Below are positions 15,890 to 24,845 of a stretch of 64,000 nt of DNA, one piece after another (positions within the stretch are counted from its first letter, which is position 1; the number at the start of each line of letters is the position of its first letter). The position numbers and the translations under genes were made by a program. This DNA comes from Azohydromonas lata NBRC 102462 (GTDB taxonomy: Bacteria > Pseudomonadota > Gammaproteobacteria > Burkholderiales > Burkholderiaceae_C): assembly GCF_001571085.1 (NCBI RefSeq), contig NZ_BCTC01000022.1, positions 1 to 64,000 on the forward strand, read 5' to 3'. The notes beneath the pieces are model-generated. The model was not told the origin of the DNA. It saw only the letters and a program-made list of their open reading frames with translations, and made no database searches.

Positions 15890-17701
15890 ATGGCCCGCAA
15901 TCGAAACAAGAACCAGGACGGCGAGCGTCCCCGCGGCCAGCGCGTGGGGACGCTGGCGGCGTTGCAACCTTTTTTGAAGCCCTACCGGGGGCGCATGGCG
16001 CTGGCGGCGCTGCTGCTGGTGTGCGCGGCGGCGACGACGCTGGTGTTCCCCATCGCCTTGCGCGGGCTGATCGACCAGGGGCTGGTGCCGGCGGACCCGG
16101 GCGATCGCATCCTGGCGCTGCGCGGCAGTTTCCTGGCGCTGTTTGGCGTGGGCGCGGCGCTGGCGCTGTTCTCGGCCGGGCGCTTCTACATGGTGACCTG
16201 GCTCGGTGAGCGCGTGACGGCGGACCTGCGCGCGGCGGTGTACGCGCGCGTGCTGCGCCAGGCGCCGGCCTTTTTCGAGCACACGGCCACGGGCGAGGTG
16301 CTCAGCCGCCTCACCACGGACACGACGCTGGTGCAGGCGGTGGTGGGATCGAGCCTGTCCCTTGGGCTGCGCAACAGCGTGATGGGGCTGGGTGCGCTGG
16401 GCATGCTGGTGGTGACCAACCCGCGGGTGATGACGCAGGTGCTGGGCGTGCTGGTGCTGGTCGTCCTGCCCTCCATCTACTTCGGCCGCCGGGTGCGGCG
16501 GCTGTCGCGCGCCAGCCAGGACCGCGTGGCCGACAGCAGCGCCATTGCGGCCGAGGTGCTCAACGCCATGCCGGTGGTGCAGTCCTATGGGCAGGAGGGG
16601 CGCGAGGCGCGGCGCTTTGCCGACGCCACGGAGGCCGCCTTCGACACCGCGCGCAAGCGCACGCGGGTGCGGGCCTTCCTGGTGGCCTTCATCATCGCGA
16701 CGACCTTCGGCGCGCTGCTGTGGGGCCTGTACCAGGGCACGCAGGCGGTGGTGGCCGGGCACATCACGGCGGGCCACCTGGGGCAGACGGTGGTGTACGT
16801 GATCATCCTGGTGGGCAGCGTGGCGGTGCTGTCGGAAGTGCATGGCGACCTCCTGCGCGCCGCGGGCGCCACCGAGAGGCTGATGGAGCTGCTGCACGCC
16901 GATGCGGCCATCGAGCAAGCCGCTCACCCGCGCGCGCTGCCGCCGGCGCACGGGGGCTCGGCGGTGAAGTTCCAGAACGTGCGCTTCGAGTACCCGTCGC
17001 GGCCGGGCCAGCCCTCGCTGGACGGCGTGTCGCTGGACATACGCCCCGGCGAGACGGTGGCCCTGGTGGGGCCCAGCGGCGCGGGCAAGAGCACGCTGCT
17101 GCAGTTGCTGCTGCGCTTTTACGACCCGCAGCAGGGCCGCATCACGCTGGACGGCGTGGAGCTGCGCGAGGCGTCGCTGGAAGCGCTGCGCGCGCGCATT
17201 GCACTGGTGCCGCAGGACAGCGTGGTGTTCGCCGCCAGCGCCCTGGAAAACATCCGCTACGGCCGGCCGGAGGCGAGCGACGCCGAGGTGATCGCCGCGG
17301 CCAGGGCCGCCCATGCGCACGAGTTCATCAGCGCCCTGCCCGAGGGCTATTCGACCTTCCTGGGTGAGCGCGGCGTGCGCCTGTCGGGCGGCCAGCGCCA
17401 GCGCATCAGCATCGCGCGGGCACTGCTGAAGGACCCACCGCTGCTGCTGCTGGACGAGGCCACCAGCGCGCTGGACGCGGAGAGCGAGCGCATGGTGCAG
17501 GCGGCGCTGGAAGGCGCCATGCGCGGGCGCACGACGCTGGTGATCGCGCACCGGCTGGCCACGGTGCAGCGGGCCGACCGCATCGTGGTGCTGGACGGCG
17601 GGGTGATCGTGGACAGCGGCACGCACGCCGAGCTGGTGCAGCGCGGGGGGCTGTACGCGCGGCTGGCGTCCATGCAGTTCGACCTGCGCCCGGCGGCGTA
17701 A
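15890..17701 (+). CDS. MsbA-type ABC exporter (fused membrane and ATPase domains)
   Basis: About 603 residues. Six transmembrane helices (about residues 30-310) belong to the ABC type-1 exporter fold and include the loop RLTTDTTLVQ. The ATPase domain has Walker A GPSGAGKST, Q-loop VPQDS, signature LSGGQRQR, Walker B LLLLDEATSALD and the switch His in IAHRLATV. Homodimers of this class flip lipids or export drugs across the inner membrane; beta-proteobacterial relatives are often labelled lipid A exporter-like, but a separate msbA may exist. The start at MARNRNKN follows a -10 element directly; an ATG 42 bases upstream is the alternative. The gene is divergent from the marR operon. Confidence 0.88.
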   Translation: MARNRNKNQDGERPRGQRVGTLAALQPFLKPYRGRMALAALLLVCAAATTLVFPIALRGLIDQGLVPADPGDRILALRGSFLALFGVGAALALFSAGRFYMVTWLGERVTADLRAAVYARVLRQAPAFFEHTATGEVLSRLTTDTTLVQAVVGSSLSLGLRNSVMGLGALGMLVVTNPRVMTQVLGVLVLVVLPSIYFGRRVRRLSRASQDRVADSSAIAAEVLNAMPVVQSYGQEGREARRFADATEAAFDTARKRTRVRAFLVAFIIATTFGALLWGLYQGTQAVVAGHITAGHLGQTVVYVIILVGSVAVLSEVHGDLLRAAGATERLMELLHADAAIEQAAHPRALPPAHGGSAVKFQNVRFEYPSRPGQPSLDGVSLDIRPGETVALVGPSGAGKSTLLQLLLRFYDPQQGRITLDGVELREASLEALRARIALVPQDSVVFAASALENIRYGRPEASDAEVIAAARAAHAHEFISALPEGYSTFLGERGVRLSGGQRQRISIARALLKDPPLLLLDEATSALDAESERMVQAALEGAMRGRTTLVIAHRLATVQRADRIVVLDGGVIVDSGTHAELVQRGGLYARLASMQFDLRPAA

Positions 17702-17815
17702 GCCGAAAGGCGCCCTCGCGCGTTGTCTTGTGGGCACGCCGGCTGCTGCCGCGCGTGAACGGTGCGCGCAATGCAGCGCGTGCCGACATCCCAATCTTCA
17801 GAGGAGAAATTGCGT

Positions 17816-18487
17816 ATGAGTATCCGAGTGCGTGCTGGACTGCGTCCCGTGGCCGGCCTGCTGGCCGCGGCCGTGGTGTTGAGCGGCTGCGCCGACATGA
17901 ACATGAGCGACCGCCAGAAAGGCACCGCCATCGGTGCCGGTGCGGGCGCGGTGGCCGGCGCGGTCATAGGCAACGCCACCGGCGGCCACAACACCACGCG
18001 CGGTGCCGTCATCGGCGGCGCGCTGGGGGCCATCGCCGGCAACGTGTGGTCCAAGCGCATGGAGGACAAACGCGTGGCCATGCAGCAGGCCACGCAGGGC
18101 ACGGGCATCGAGGTGAGCCGCACGCCCAACGAGGAGCTGCGCGTGAACGTGCCCGCGGACTTCAGCTTCGACGTGGGCCGCGCCGACATCAAGCCGCAGA
18201 TGCGCCCGGTGCTGGACCAGTTCGCCAGCGGGCTGGACGCGCGGCAGATCGTGCGCATCGTCGGCCACACCGACAACACCGGCAGCGACGCCATCAACAA
18301 CCCGCTGTCGGTGAACCGCGCCAATGCCGTGCGCGACTACCTGGTGATGCGCGGCGTGCCCGCGGCGCGCATCACCACCGAGGGCCGCGGCAGCTACGAG
18401 CCCGTGGCCGACAACACCAGCGAGGCCGGCCGCGCCCGCAACCGCCGCGTGGAGCTGTTCCTGCGCGACCCGCAGCCGGCGGGCTGA
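17816..18487 (+). CDS. OmpA-family lipoprotein with glycine-zipper
   Basis: The protein has 223 residues, with GAGGAG nine bases before the ATG. A lipoprotein signal ends in LSGC (Cys near residue 25). A glycine-rich zipper segment (GTAIGAGAGAVAGAVIGNATGG and GAVIGGALGAIAGNV) probably lies in or on a membrane. The C-terminal OmpA domain (about residues 110-220) binds peptidoglycan and has VRIVGHTDNTGSDAINNPLSVNRANAVRDYL and a final RARNRRVEL. This layout resembles the YiaD class of outer-membrane lipoproteins. It appears to stand alone, with a hairpin after it. Confidence 0.88.
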   Translation: MSIRVRAGLRPVAGLLAAAVVLSGCADMNMSDRQKGTAIGAGAGAVAGAVIGNATGGHNTTRGAVIGGALGAIAGNVWSKRMEDKRVAMQQATQGTGIEVSRTPNEELRVNVPADFSFDVGRADIKPQMRPVLDQFASGLDARQIVRIVGHTDNTGSDAINNPLSVNRANAVRDYLVMRGVPAARITTEGRGSYEPVADNTSEAGRARNRRVELFLRDPQPAG

Positions 18488-18499
18488 TCGCCCAACGGC

Positions 18500-18533
18500 G
18501 GGCGCCACGGTCCTGACACGGCCGTTGGCGCCC
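18500..18533 (+). other. Hairpin between the OmpA lipoprotein gene and thyA
   Basis: GGGCGCCA-CGG pairs with CCG-T-TGGCGCCC around an 11-base loop, just past the lipoprotein stop. There is no T-run, so if it terminates transcription it is not a textbook intrinsic site. Confidence 0.45.
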
Positions 18534-18604
18534 TGAGCCCCGGGGATTTGGGCGGGCGCATGGCGGCGCCCCTACACTGCGCGCCTTCTCAAGCCGCCCG
18601 CCCA

Positions 18605-19582
18605 ATGAAGAGCTATCTCGAACTCGTCCAGACCGTCCTCGACCAGGGGAGCTGGCAGGACAACCGCACCGGCATCCGCACCCTGAGCCTGCCCGGCGCC
18701 ATGCTGCGCTTCGACCTGCAGCAGGGCTTCCCGGCCGTCACCACCAAGAAGCTCGCCTTCAAGACCGCCGTGGGCGAGCTGGTGGGCTTCCTGCGCGCCA
18801 GCCGCAGCGCCGCCGACTTCCGCGCCCTGGGCTGCAAGGTCTGGGACCAGAACGCCAACGAAAACCAGGCCTGGCTGGCCAACCCCTACCGCCTGGGTGA
18901 CGACGACCTGGGCCCCGTCTACGGCGTGCAGTGGCGCCAGTGGCCCGCCTACAAGCTCGTGTCGCCGCAGGCCATGGGCCAGATCGAGGACGCTCTCCAG
19001 CGCGGCTACCGCCGCGTGGGCACCGTGCAGGACGAAGCCACCGGCGCCCCCGGCGTGCTGCTCTACAAGGCCGTGGACCAGTTGCGCCAGTGCCTGGACA
19101 CCATCGTCAACAACCCGGCCGACCGCCGCATCCTCTTCCACGGCTGGAACTGGGCGCAGATCGAGGAAATGGCGCTGCCGCCCTGCCACCTGCTCTACCA
19201 GTTCCTGCCCAACGCGGCCAAGCGCGAGATCTCGCTGTGCCTGTACGTGCGCAGCAACGACCTGGGGCTGGGCACGCCCTTCAACCTGGCCGAGGGCGCG
19301 GCGCTGCTGCACCTGGTTGGGCGCCTGACGGGCTACACGCCGCGCTGGTTCAGCTACTTCGTGGGCGACGCCCACATCTACGAGAACCACCTGGACATGC
19401 TGCGCGAGCAGTTGCAGCGCGAGCCGCTGCCGCTGCCGCGGCTGCTGCTGTCGGACCGCATCCCGGACTTCGCCGTCACGGGCCGCTACGAGCCGCAGTG
19501 GCTGGAACAGGTCGAACCCGGTGATTTCTCACTGGACGGCTACCGCCACCACCCGCCGCTGACCGCCCCCATGGCCGTGTAA
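18605..19582 (+). CDS. thyA: Thymidylate synthase
   Basis: This 325-residue cytoplasmic enzyme methylates dUMP to dTMP using methylenetetrahydrofolate. Diagnostic features are the N-terminal [18 protein letters not shown], the catalytic [11 protein letters not shown] (Cys near residue 194), the dUMP-binding [17 protein letters not shown] and [14 protein letters not shown]. The protein is about 60 residues longer than the E. coli enzyme, with the extra length between the WDQNANEN and CLDTIVNNP regions. A -10-like TACACT lies at 18573-18578, giving a leader of about 20 bases with no Shine-Dalgarno. folA follows 18 bases later, so the two folate-cycle genes form an operon: thyA makes dihydrofolate and folA recycles it. 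Confidence 0.96.
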   Translation: MKSYLELVQTVLDQGSWQDNRTGIRTLSLPGAMLRFDLQQGFPAVTTKKLAFKTAVGELVGFLRASRSAADFRALGCKVWDQNANENQAWLANPYRLGDDDLGPVYGVQWRQWPAYKLVSPQAMGQIEDALQRGYRRVGTVQDEATGAPGVLLYKAVDQLRQCLDTIVNNPADRRILFHGWNWAQIEEMALPPCHLLYQFLPNAAKREISLCLYVRSNDLGLGTPFNLAEGAALLHLVGRLTGYTPRWFSYFVGDAHIYENHLDMLREQLQREPLPLPRLLLSDRIPDFAVTGRYEPQWLEQVEPGDFSLDGYRHHPPLTAPMAV

Positions 19583-19600
19583 TACGGGGGCTTGGACAAC

Positions 19601-20098
19601 ATGAAACTCACCATCGTGGCCGCCGTGGCCCGCAACGGCGTGATCGGCCGTGACAACGACATGCCTTGGCGGCTGCCCGAGGACTTGAAGCACTTCCGCC
19701 GCGTGACGCTGGGGGCGCCGGTGATCATGGGCCGCCGCACCTGGGACTCGCTGCCCGCGGCCTTCAAGCCGCTGCCCGGGCGGCGCAACGTCGTCATCAC
19801 CCGCAACGCCGGCTGGAGCGCCGAGGGCGCCGAGGCCGCCGCGTCGCTGCAGGAGGCGCTGCAACGCCTGGCCGACGCACCCGCCGCCTTCGTCGTGGGC
19901 GGCGCGCAGCTCTACGCGCAGGCGCTGCCGCTGGCCGACGAGCTGGTCCTCACCGAGATCGACCGCGACTTCGAGGGCGACACGCGCTTTCCGGCGTTCG
20001 AGCGCGAGCGCTTTGCCGAAGTGGCGCGCGAGACGCACCGCGCCGCGCCGCCCAACGATTTCGACTTCGCCTTCGTCACCTACCGGCGACAGGCCTGA
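19601..20098 (+). CDS. folA: Dihydrofolate reductase
   Basis: A 165-residue protein of standard length. It has the conserved IVAAVARNGVIGRDNDMPWRLPEDLKHF opening (Asp/Trp in the active site), VIMGRRTWDSLP, PGRRNVVITRN and the VVGGAQLYAQAL NADPH site. It reduces dihydrofolate to tetrahydrofolate and is the target of trimethoprim. GGGGG lies about ten bases before the ATG. It follows thyA directly and is almost certainly co-transcribed with it. Confidence 0.96.
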   Translation: MKLTIVAAVARNGVIGRDNDMPWRLPEDLKHFRRVTLGAPVIMGRRTWDSLPAAFKPLPGRRNVVITRNAGWSAEGAEAAASLQEALQRLADAPAAFVVGGAQLYAQALPLADELVLTEIDRDFEGDTRFPAFERERFAEVARETHRAAPPNDFDFAFVTYRRQA

Positions 20099-20138
20099 TT
20101 TTTCGCCCCCGTAAAAGCACCTTCAGGAGAGATTTCCC

Positions 20139-20717
20139 ATGTCCGGCCACGGTTTCCACGTCCACGGTCCGCACGACCACGAGATCGAGCATGCCGCGCA
20201 CCACGGCGGCAAGGACCCCTTCCAGGGCCGCATCGCCGTGACCACCGCCATCCTGGCCACGGTGGGCGCGCTCTTCGGCTACATGGGCGGCGCCACGCAG
20301 GCCAACGCCTCGCTCTACAAGAACAACGCCGCGATCAAGAAGACCGAAGCCTCCAACCAGTGGAACTACTACCAGGCCAAGAGCAGCAAGCAAAGCCTGC
20401 AGGAGCTGGCGCTGCAGCTCGTCCCGGAAGAGAAGAAGGCGGACGTGCGCAAGGAAATCGACCGCTACAAGGCCGAGAAGGCGGAGATCAAGGAAGGCGC
20501 CGACAAGCTCGAAGCCGAGGCGCGCGACTGGGACCACCAGTCCGACGAGCAGATGCACCTGCACCACCGCTGGGCTCAGGCGACGACGGCGCTGCAGGTG
20601 TCCATCGCGTTGGCGGCCATCACGCTGCTGACGCGGCGCAAGTGGCTGGAAATCGGCATGTACGCGGTGGCGGGGGGCGGGACGCTGCTGGGTGTGGCGG
20701 CCGCTTTGCACATGTAA
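20139..20717 (+). CDS. DUF4337 membrane protein
   Basis: A 192-residue protein matching the DUF4337 pattern. It has a His-rich N-terminus, a first membrane segment (about residues 33-50) and then a long charged helical region (about residues 60-140: YKNNAAIKKTEASNQWNYYQAKSSKQ and KAEKAEIKEGADKLEAEARDWDHQ), and two closing membrane segments. The family's function is not known. A good AGGAG precedes the ATG. It may be read through from folA, but the gap holds its own ribosome site and its role need not be related. Confidence 0.82.
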   Translation: MSGHGFHVHGPHDHEIEHAAHHGGKDPFQGRIAVTTAILATVGALFGYMGGATQANASLYKNNAAIKKTEASNQWNYYQAKSSKQSLQELALQLVPEEKKADVRKEIDRYKAEKAEIKEGADKLEAEARDWDHQSDEQMHLHHRWAQATTALQVSIALAAITLLTRRKWLEIGMYAVAGGGTLLGVAAALHM

Positions 20718-20787
20718 GACGCAAGGGCCGGCCGGTGCTCAGCACGCCTGCCGGCCCTGTCTTGCGGCCAGCGTGGGGACCGCCTGG

Positions 20788-20807
20788 GTTCCCGCCTTCG
20801 CGGGAAC
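20788..20807. repeat. REP-like palindrome
   Basis: GTTCCCGC-CTTC-GCGGGAAC is a perfect 8-bp stem with a 4-base loop. It belongs to the widespread class of short extragenic palindromes with a CCCGCCTTCGCGGG core. Only one copy was seen in this window. Confidence 0.6.
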
Positions 20808-20850
20808 GACGAAGCAATGCGCCGGCCGCATCGGCTGCCTGCCAACGCAC

Positions 20851-20880
20851 AAAGGGCCCTTCACGGGCCCTTTGCCTTTG
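20851..20880. terminator. Bidirectional intrinsic terminator
   Basis: AAAGGGCCC-TTCAC-GGGCCCTTT forms a 9-bp stem between two convergent genes. The A/T ends of the stem give short T-tracts on both strands, so it can end both the DUF4337 transcript and the minus-strand dehydrogenase transcript. Confidence 0.75.
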
Positions 20881-20906
20881 CTGAAAGCCGAGGCTTGGGC
20901 GCCGGC

Positions 20907-21530
20907 TCAATGCAGCGTGTACGGCCGCAACGCGTCGGGGATGCGCATGTCGGAGGGCATCTCGAAGCTGGCCAGCGCCGCGCCGCGCATGCATTCCGGG
21001 TCCTGCGGCAAGCCGCTGCGGTCGCTGTAGTCGTGCGCGGCCTGGGCCTGGCGCACGGCCTGCGCCTTGGGCACGGCGGTGGCGCAGGCCACGTCCAGCG
21101 CGGCGACGCCGGCCACGGCCACCAGGGAGCTCACGGCGCGGGCGCGCTGCGCGTCGTTGCCGGTGACGGCGCGGCTGCCCAGGGCAGCGAGGTCCAGCGC
21201 GTCGCCGGCCACGCGGCCCCACAGCCAGGGCGTGGGGTCCTTGGCCAGCAGCAGCCCGACGCCGGCGGCGATCTCGCGCCAGCCATAGGCCTTGACCAGC
21301 GCCTCGTGCCCGTGCAGCCCGGTGGCGCGCGCCATCAGGCGCGGCGCCAGCACCTCGGCCAGGCCCAGGCCGATGCTGAACCAGCCCAGGCCGCGCGCCA
21401 GGCGGCGCGAGGGCAGCATGTGGCCGTCGTCCACCGCCGCGTCGTGGCGCCGCTGCTGCGGCGCCTGCGGGCTGTACACGCCGCTGGGCAGGCCGCTGCT
21501 TTCCGTGAGGGAGGATGGCTGTTGCTGCAT
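20907..21530 (-). CDS. Conserved membrane protein linked to the alcohol dehydrogenase
   Basis: A 207-residue protein. About 45 hydrophilic residues come first, then LARGLGWFSIGLGLAEVLAPRLMARATGLHG, a stretch resembling the N-terminal region of bacterial cyclase/dehydrase (SRPBCC) membrane proteins, followed by YGWREIAAGVGLLL and two further hydrophobic segments (about residues 90-150). The C-terminal tail is hydrophilic. It has no recognised catalytic domain. CAGGAG lies seven bases before the ATG, and the gene follows the zinc dehydrogenase by 44 bases in the same direction. The pairing suggests a shared stress or aldehyde-related role, which is inference. Confidence 0.65.
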   Translation of the reverse strand: MQQQPSSLTESSGLPSGVYSPQAPQQRRHDAAVDDGHMLPSRRLARGLGWFSIGLGLAEVLAPRLMARATGLHGHEALVKAYGWREIAAGVGLLLAKDPTPWLWGRVAGDALDLAALGSRAVTGNDAQRARAVSSLVAVAGVAALDVACATAVPKAQAVRQAQAAHDYSDRSGLPQDPECMRGAALASFEMPSDMRIPDALRPYTLH

Positions 21531-21574
21531 GAGGAGGCTCCTGCTGAGGGGGTCCGTTGGGCCGTCCGCGGGGG

Positions 21575-22744
21575 TCAGGGCTTGAGGACCACCTTGATGC
21601 AGCCGTCCTGCTTGTCGCGGAACGTGGTGTACATCTCGGGGCCCTGCTCCAGGCCGACGGTGTGGGTGATGACGAAGGACGGGTCGATCTGCCCTTCCTC
21701 TATGCGGTGGAGCAAGTCTTCGGCCCAACGGTTGACGTGCGTCTGGCCGGTGCGCACGGTCAGGCCCTTGTTCATGAGCGCGCCGAAGGGAATCTTGTCC
21801 AGCAGCCCGCCGTAGACGCCGGGAATGGAGAGCACGCCCGCGGGGCGGCAGACGTAGATCATTTCGCGCAGCACGTGGGCGCGGTCGGTTTCCAGCATCA
21901 GCGCCTGCTTGGCGCGGTCGTACATGGAGTCGATGGAGCGCGTGGCGTGGGCCTCCATGCCCACGGCGTCTATGCATTTCTCCGGGCCCTTGCCCTGGGT
22001 GAGCTCGGCCAGGCGCTCCAGCACGCTCTCGTTGTCGAAGTCGATGGTGATGGCGCCGCCCGCGCGCGCCATGGCCAGCCGCTCGGGCACGTGGTCGATG
22101 CACACCACCTGCTTGGCACCCAGCAGCAGCGCGCTGCGGATGGCGAACTGGCCCACGGGGCCGGCGCCCCAGATGGCCACGGTGTCGGTGGGCTGGATGT
22201 CGCACTGCACGGCGGCCTGCCAGCCGGTGGGGAAGATGTCGCCCAGGAAGAGCACCTGCTCGTCGGTGAGGCCGTTGGGCACCTTCACGGGCGCGACGTC
22301 GGCAAAGGGCACGCGCACGTACTCGGCCTGGCCGCCGGCGTAGCCGCCGGTGAGGTGCGTGTAGCCGAAGAGGCCGGCCGTGGTGTGGCCGAAGAGCTTG
22401 TCGGCCACGTCCTTGTTGCGGTTGGAGCGCTCGCAGACGGAGAAATTGCCGCGCCGGCACTGGTCGCACTCGCCGCAGCAGATGGTGAAGGGCACGACCA
22501 CGCGGTCGCCGACCTTGAGCTTCTTGTTGTCGCGGCCGACCTCGACGACCTCGCCCATGAACTCGTGGCCGACGATGTCGCCCTTCATCATCCCGGGCAT
22601 GAAGCCGTCGAAGAGGTGCAGGTCCGAGCCGCAGATGGCGCAGGAGCTGACCTTGATGATGGCGTCGCGCCCGTCCTCGATCTTGGGGTCGGGGACGTTG
22701 TCGCAGCGGATGTCTTTCTTGCCGTGGTAGCACAGGGCTCGCAT
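21575..22744 (-). CDS. Zinc-dependent alcohol/formaldehyde dehydrogenase-like protein
   Basis: A 389-residue medium-chain dehydrogenase. The catalytic zinc site has CAICGSDLH and GHEFMG; the structural zinc lobe is [16 protein letters not shown]. The NAD-binding fold is marked by [22 protein letters not shown], with an acidic residue after the next strand (VCIDHVP) that suggests NAD rather than NADP. The length and the insert after the structural zinc match the glutathione-independent formaldehyde dehydrogenase-like group. Substrate is uncertain. AAGGA lies eight bases before the ATG. It is divergent from the exonuclease III gene. Confidence 0.88.
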   Translation of the reverse strand: MRALCYHGKKDIRCDNVPDPKIEDGRDAIIKVSSCAICGSDLHLFDGFMPGMMKGDIVGHEFMGEVVEVGRDNKKLKVGDRVVVPFTICCGECDQCRRGNFSVCERSNRNKDVADKLFGHTTAGLFGYTHLTGGYAGGQAEYVRVPFADVAPVKVPNGLTDEQVLFLGDIFPTGWQAAVQCDIQPTDTVAIWGAGPVGQFAIRSALLLGAKQVVCIDHVPERLAMARAGGAITIDFDNESVLERLAELTQGKGPEKCIDAVGMEAHATRSIDSMYDRAKQALMLETDRAHVLREMIYVCRPAGVLSIPGVYGGLLDKIPFGALMNKGLTVRTGQTHVNRWAEDLLHRIEEGQIDPSFVITHTVGLEQGPEMYTTFRDKQDGCIKVVLKP

Positions 22745-22848
22745 GGGGTCAGTCCTTTCGCGCTTGGGCTTCTGGCGGTGTGGACTGGGCGGCAATACGT
22801 GTTCCCGTGGTGGGTTAGGCTTGCCGCCCTCGCAAGCCCTGCCCGCCC

Positions 22849-23631
22849 ATGAAACTCGCCACCTGGAACGTCAATTCCCTCTCCGTGCGCCTGCCGCAAC
22901 TGCTGGACTGGTTAGCGGCCAACCCCGTGGACGCCATCGCGCTGCAGGAAACCAAGCTCACGGACGACAAGTTCCCCCACGAGGCGCTGCAGGAGGCTGG
23001 CTACCACGCGCACTGGTTCGGCCAGCGCACCTACAACGGCGTGGCCCTGCTCTCGCGCCAGCCCGCCACCGACGTGCAGCGCAATATCCCGGGCTTCGAC
23101 GATCCACAGGCCCGGGTGGTCACGGCCTCCCTGCCCTGCGCCGACGGCCAGCCGCTGCGCTTCATCGGGGCCTACTTTCCCAACGGCCAGGCACCGGGCA
23201 GTGAAAAATTCGCCTACAAGATGGCGTGGCTGGAGGCGCTGCGCGAGTGGCTCAAGGATCAGTTGGCCCAATACCCGCGGCTGGTGTTGGGCGGCGACTT
23301 CAACATCGCCCCCGAGGACCGCGACGTGCACGACCCCGTCGCCTGGGCCGGGCAGATCCACTGCACGCCTGAGGAGCGTGCGCACTTCCAGGCGCTGGCG
23401 GGTTTGGGGCTGTCGGACGCCTTCCGCCTCTTCGAGCAGCCGCCGCGGCTGTGGAGCTGGTGGGACTACCGCAACCTGGCCTTCCGCAAGAACCAGGGAC
23501 TGCGCATCGATCACCTGCTGGTGAGCGACGCGCTGAAGCCGCTGGTGCGCGGCTGCCATATCGACAAGCTGCCGCGCAAGAACGAGCGGCCCAGCGACCA
23601 CGCGCCGGTGGTGGTGGAGCTGGCGTGCTGA
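22849..23631 (+). CDS. xth: Exodeoxyribonuclease III
   Basis: A 260-residue cytoplasmic DNA-repair enzyme of the endonuclease/exonuclease/phosphatase fold. It has [11 protein letters not shown] (Asn), ALQETKL (metal-binding Glu), [16 protein letters not shown] (catalytic Asp/Asn) and the closing [10 protein letters not shown] (Asp-His pair). It cuts at abasic sites and degrades one strand of duplex DNA 3'-5'. A TAGGCT -10-like element at 22816-22821 gives a leader of roughly 20 bases without a clear Shine-Dalgarno, similar to thyA. Confidence 0.94.
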   Translation: MKLATWNVNSLSVRLPQLLDWLAANPVDAIALQETKLTDDKFPHEALQEAGYHAHWFGQRTYNGVALLSRQPATDVQRNIPGFDDPQARVVTASLPCADGQPLRFIGAYFPNGQAPGSEKFAYKMAWLEALREWLKDQLAQYPRLVLGGDFNIAPEDRDVHDPVAWAGQIHCTPEERAHFQALAGLGLSDAFRLFEQPPRLWSWWDYRNLAFRKNQGLRIDHLLVSDALKPLVRGCHIDKLPRKNERPSDHAPVVVELAC

Positions 23632-23685
23632 TCGGGGGTGCGGCCCGCCGCACGGGGCCGCAAGAAGGAGCGCGCGGGGGGCGCC

Positions 23686-24042
23686 TCAGCGCCTGAACCC
23701 GCCTTCCACCGTGAAGAAGGCCGGGTTGAGCTTGGCCAGCGGGCCGCGCAGCTTTTCCAGCTCGGCGGCCGGCGCGTGCACTTCCAGCCGCGTGATGTCG
23801 GCCACCTTCAGCGCCTCCTGCAGCACCGAGCCGACGTTGTCCAGGTGGTGCAGCAGCGCGGCGGCGTCCACGTAGCCCTCGCGGCAGTGCACCTCGTCGC
23901 CGTTGAAGCTGAAGGCGTAGTGCAGGCAGCCGGGCTCGGTGAGGGTCTTTTCCTCGAAGCTGGGGCCCAGGCGCTTGAAGTCGTCCATGCGCCCCTCGTG
24001 GACCTTGAAATACGGCACCAGGGTGCAGCAGGTGTCGGCCAT
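23686..24042 (-). CDS. Small ABM-like (antibiotic biosynthesis monooxygenase fold) protein
   Basis: A 118-residue protein with the dimeric ferredoxin-like pattern: a first strand TLVPYFKVHEGRMDDFKRL, EPGCLHYAFSFNGDEVHCREGYVDAAALLHHL, and a final strand region. Proteins of this type can be cofactor-free oxygenases, but many have no known activity. CAGGAG lies upstream of the ATG; the frame before it is not part of the gene. It appears as a single gene between exonuclease III (convergent) and a small exported protein. Confidence 0.65.
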   Translation of the reverse strand: MADTCCTLVPYFKVHEGRMDDFKRLGPSFEEKTLTEPGCLHYAFSFNGDEVHCREGYVDAAALLHHLDNVGSVLQEALKVADITRLEVHAPAAELEKLRGPLAKLNPAFFTVEGGFRR

Positions 24043-24173
24043 GGTTGTCGTCTCCTGAAAATGTGAATGCGTTGATGGCGGCGCCGCCAAGCGCCGCCGG
24101 GGCATTGTGAGTCAGCCGCCCGCCACGGCGAGCCCGTGCATTGCCGCATTCACAAGACCGCTGGCCGGCAGCC

Positions 24174-24557
24174 TCAGCGGCGGATGCGGCAAATGGCCGT
24201 GACCACGGGCGTCACGCGCTGGCCGCTGGCGTTGACCAGCCAGCCGCGCACGCGCCCGTCCTGGATGAAGCCCGGCGATATGGCGGTGGCGCCTTCGGCG
24301 ATGTCGGCGGGGCGGCTGTCGAAGTCGAACTCCACCTCGTCGCCCACGGTGTGCTCGAAGGGGCTGCGCGCGGTGCCGGCGCCGGAGGTGACGACGGCCC
24401 GGTAGTTGCCGTCGGCCAGGTTGTTGCCGTCCACCGAGACCTTGGAGCGGCTGCTGCGCTTCTCGCAGGCCACGCTGACGTCGGCGGCTTGGGCGGCTAC
24501 CGCGGTGAAGGCGAACACGGCCACAGCGGCTGCAAGACCCAGGGAACGGATGCTCAT
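24174..24557 (-). CDS. Small exported protein of unknown function
   Basis: A 127-residue protein with a classic signal peptide cut after AQA near residue 24. The mature part is a short beta-rich domain with two cysteines (VACEKRSSRSKVSVDG... and VVTAICRIRR) that could form a disulfide linking both ends. CAGGAG precedes the ATG at good spacing. I do not recognise a family; the Cys pair and KVSVDG-NNLADGNY pattern point to a small periplasmic beta-sandwich. Confidence 0.6.
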   Translation of the reverse strand: MSIRSLGLAAAVAVFAFTAVAAQAADVSVACEKRSSRSKVSVDGNNLADGNYRAVVTSGAGTARSPFEHTVGDEVEFDFDSRPADIAEGATAISPGFIQDGRVRGWLVNASGQRVTPVVTAICRIRR

Positions 24558-24845
24558 GGGGAACTCCTGTGATGCAAGACATTAGGCGCGCCGGTCCGGC
24601 GCCACCGCCATCCCTTGCGCAACGCCCATGCCAAAGCGCTTCCCAGGGGAACGCGCCGTGCGCGGTGCGCCACTGGGCCATTTGCCCCACCCGGGACGGT
24701 CAAATCCCCCAGGCAGGCCAGCTCCTGAGCGCTTTGCCCAGCCCGCTGCGCCGCCGCTTGCGGCGCGGCGGCACGCCGGTTGCACCCCTTGCGGCCCAAG
24801 CTCCGCGCTTGCGCGGGACCCCATGACGACGAGGAGGCCCACCCC

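Noticed and set aside
20718-20906. Mobile element remnant around the REP-like palindrome
   Set aside because: Only a single short palindrome and a terminator are present; there is no transposase fragment or target-site duplication.
21557-22852. 431-codon open frame opposite the zinc dehydrogenase
   Set aside because: The minus-strand gene has all zinc and NAD motifs; the plus-strand frame is an Ala/Val/Gly/His shadow.
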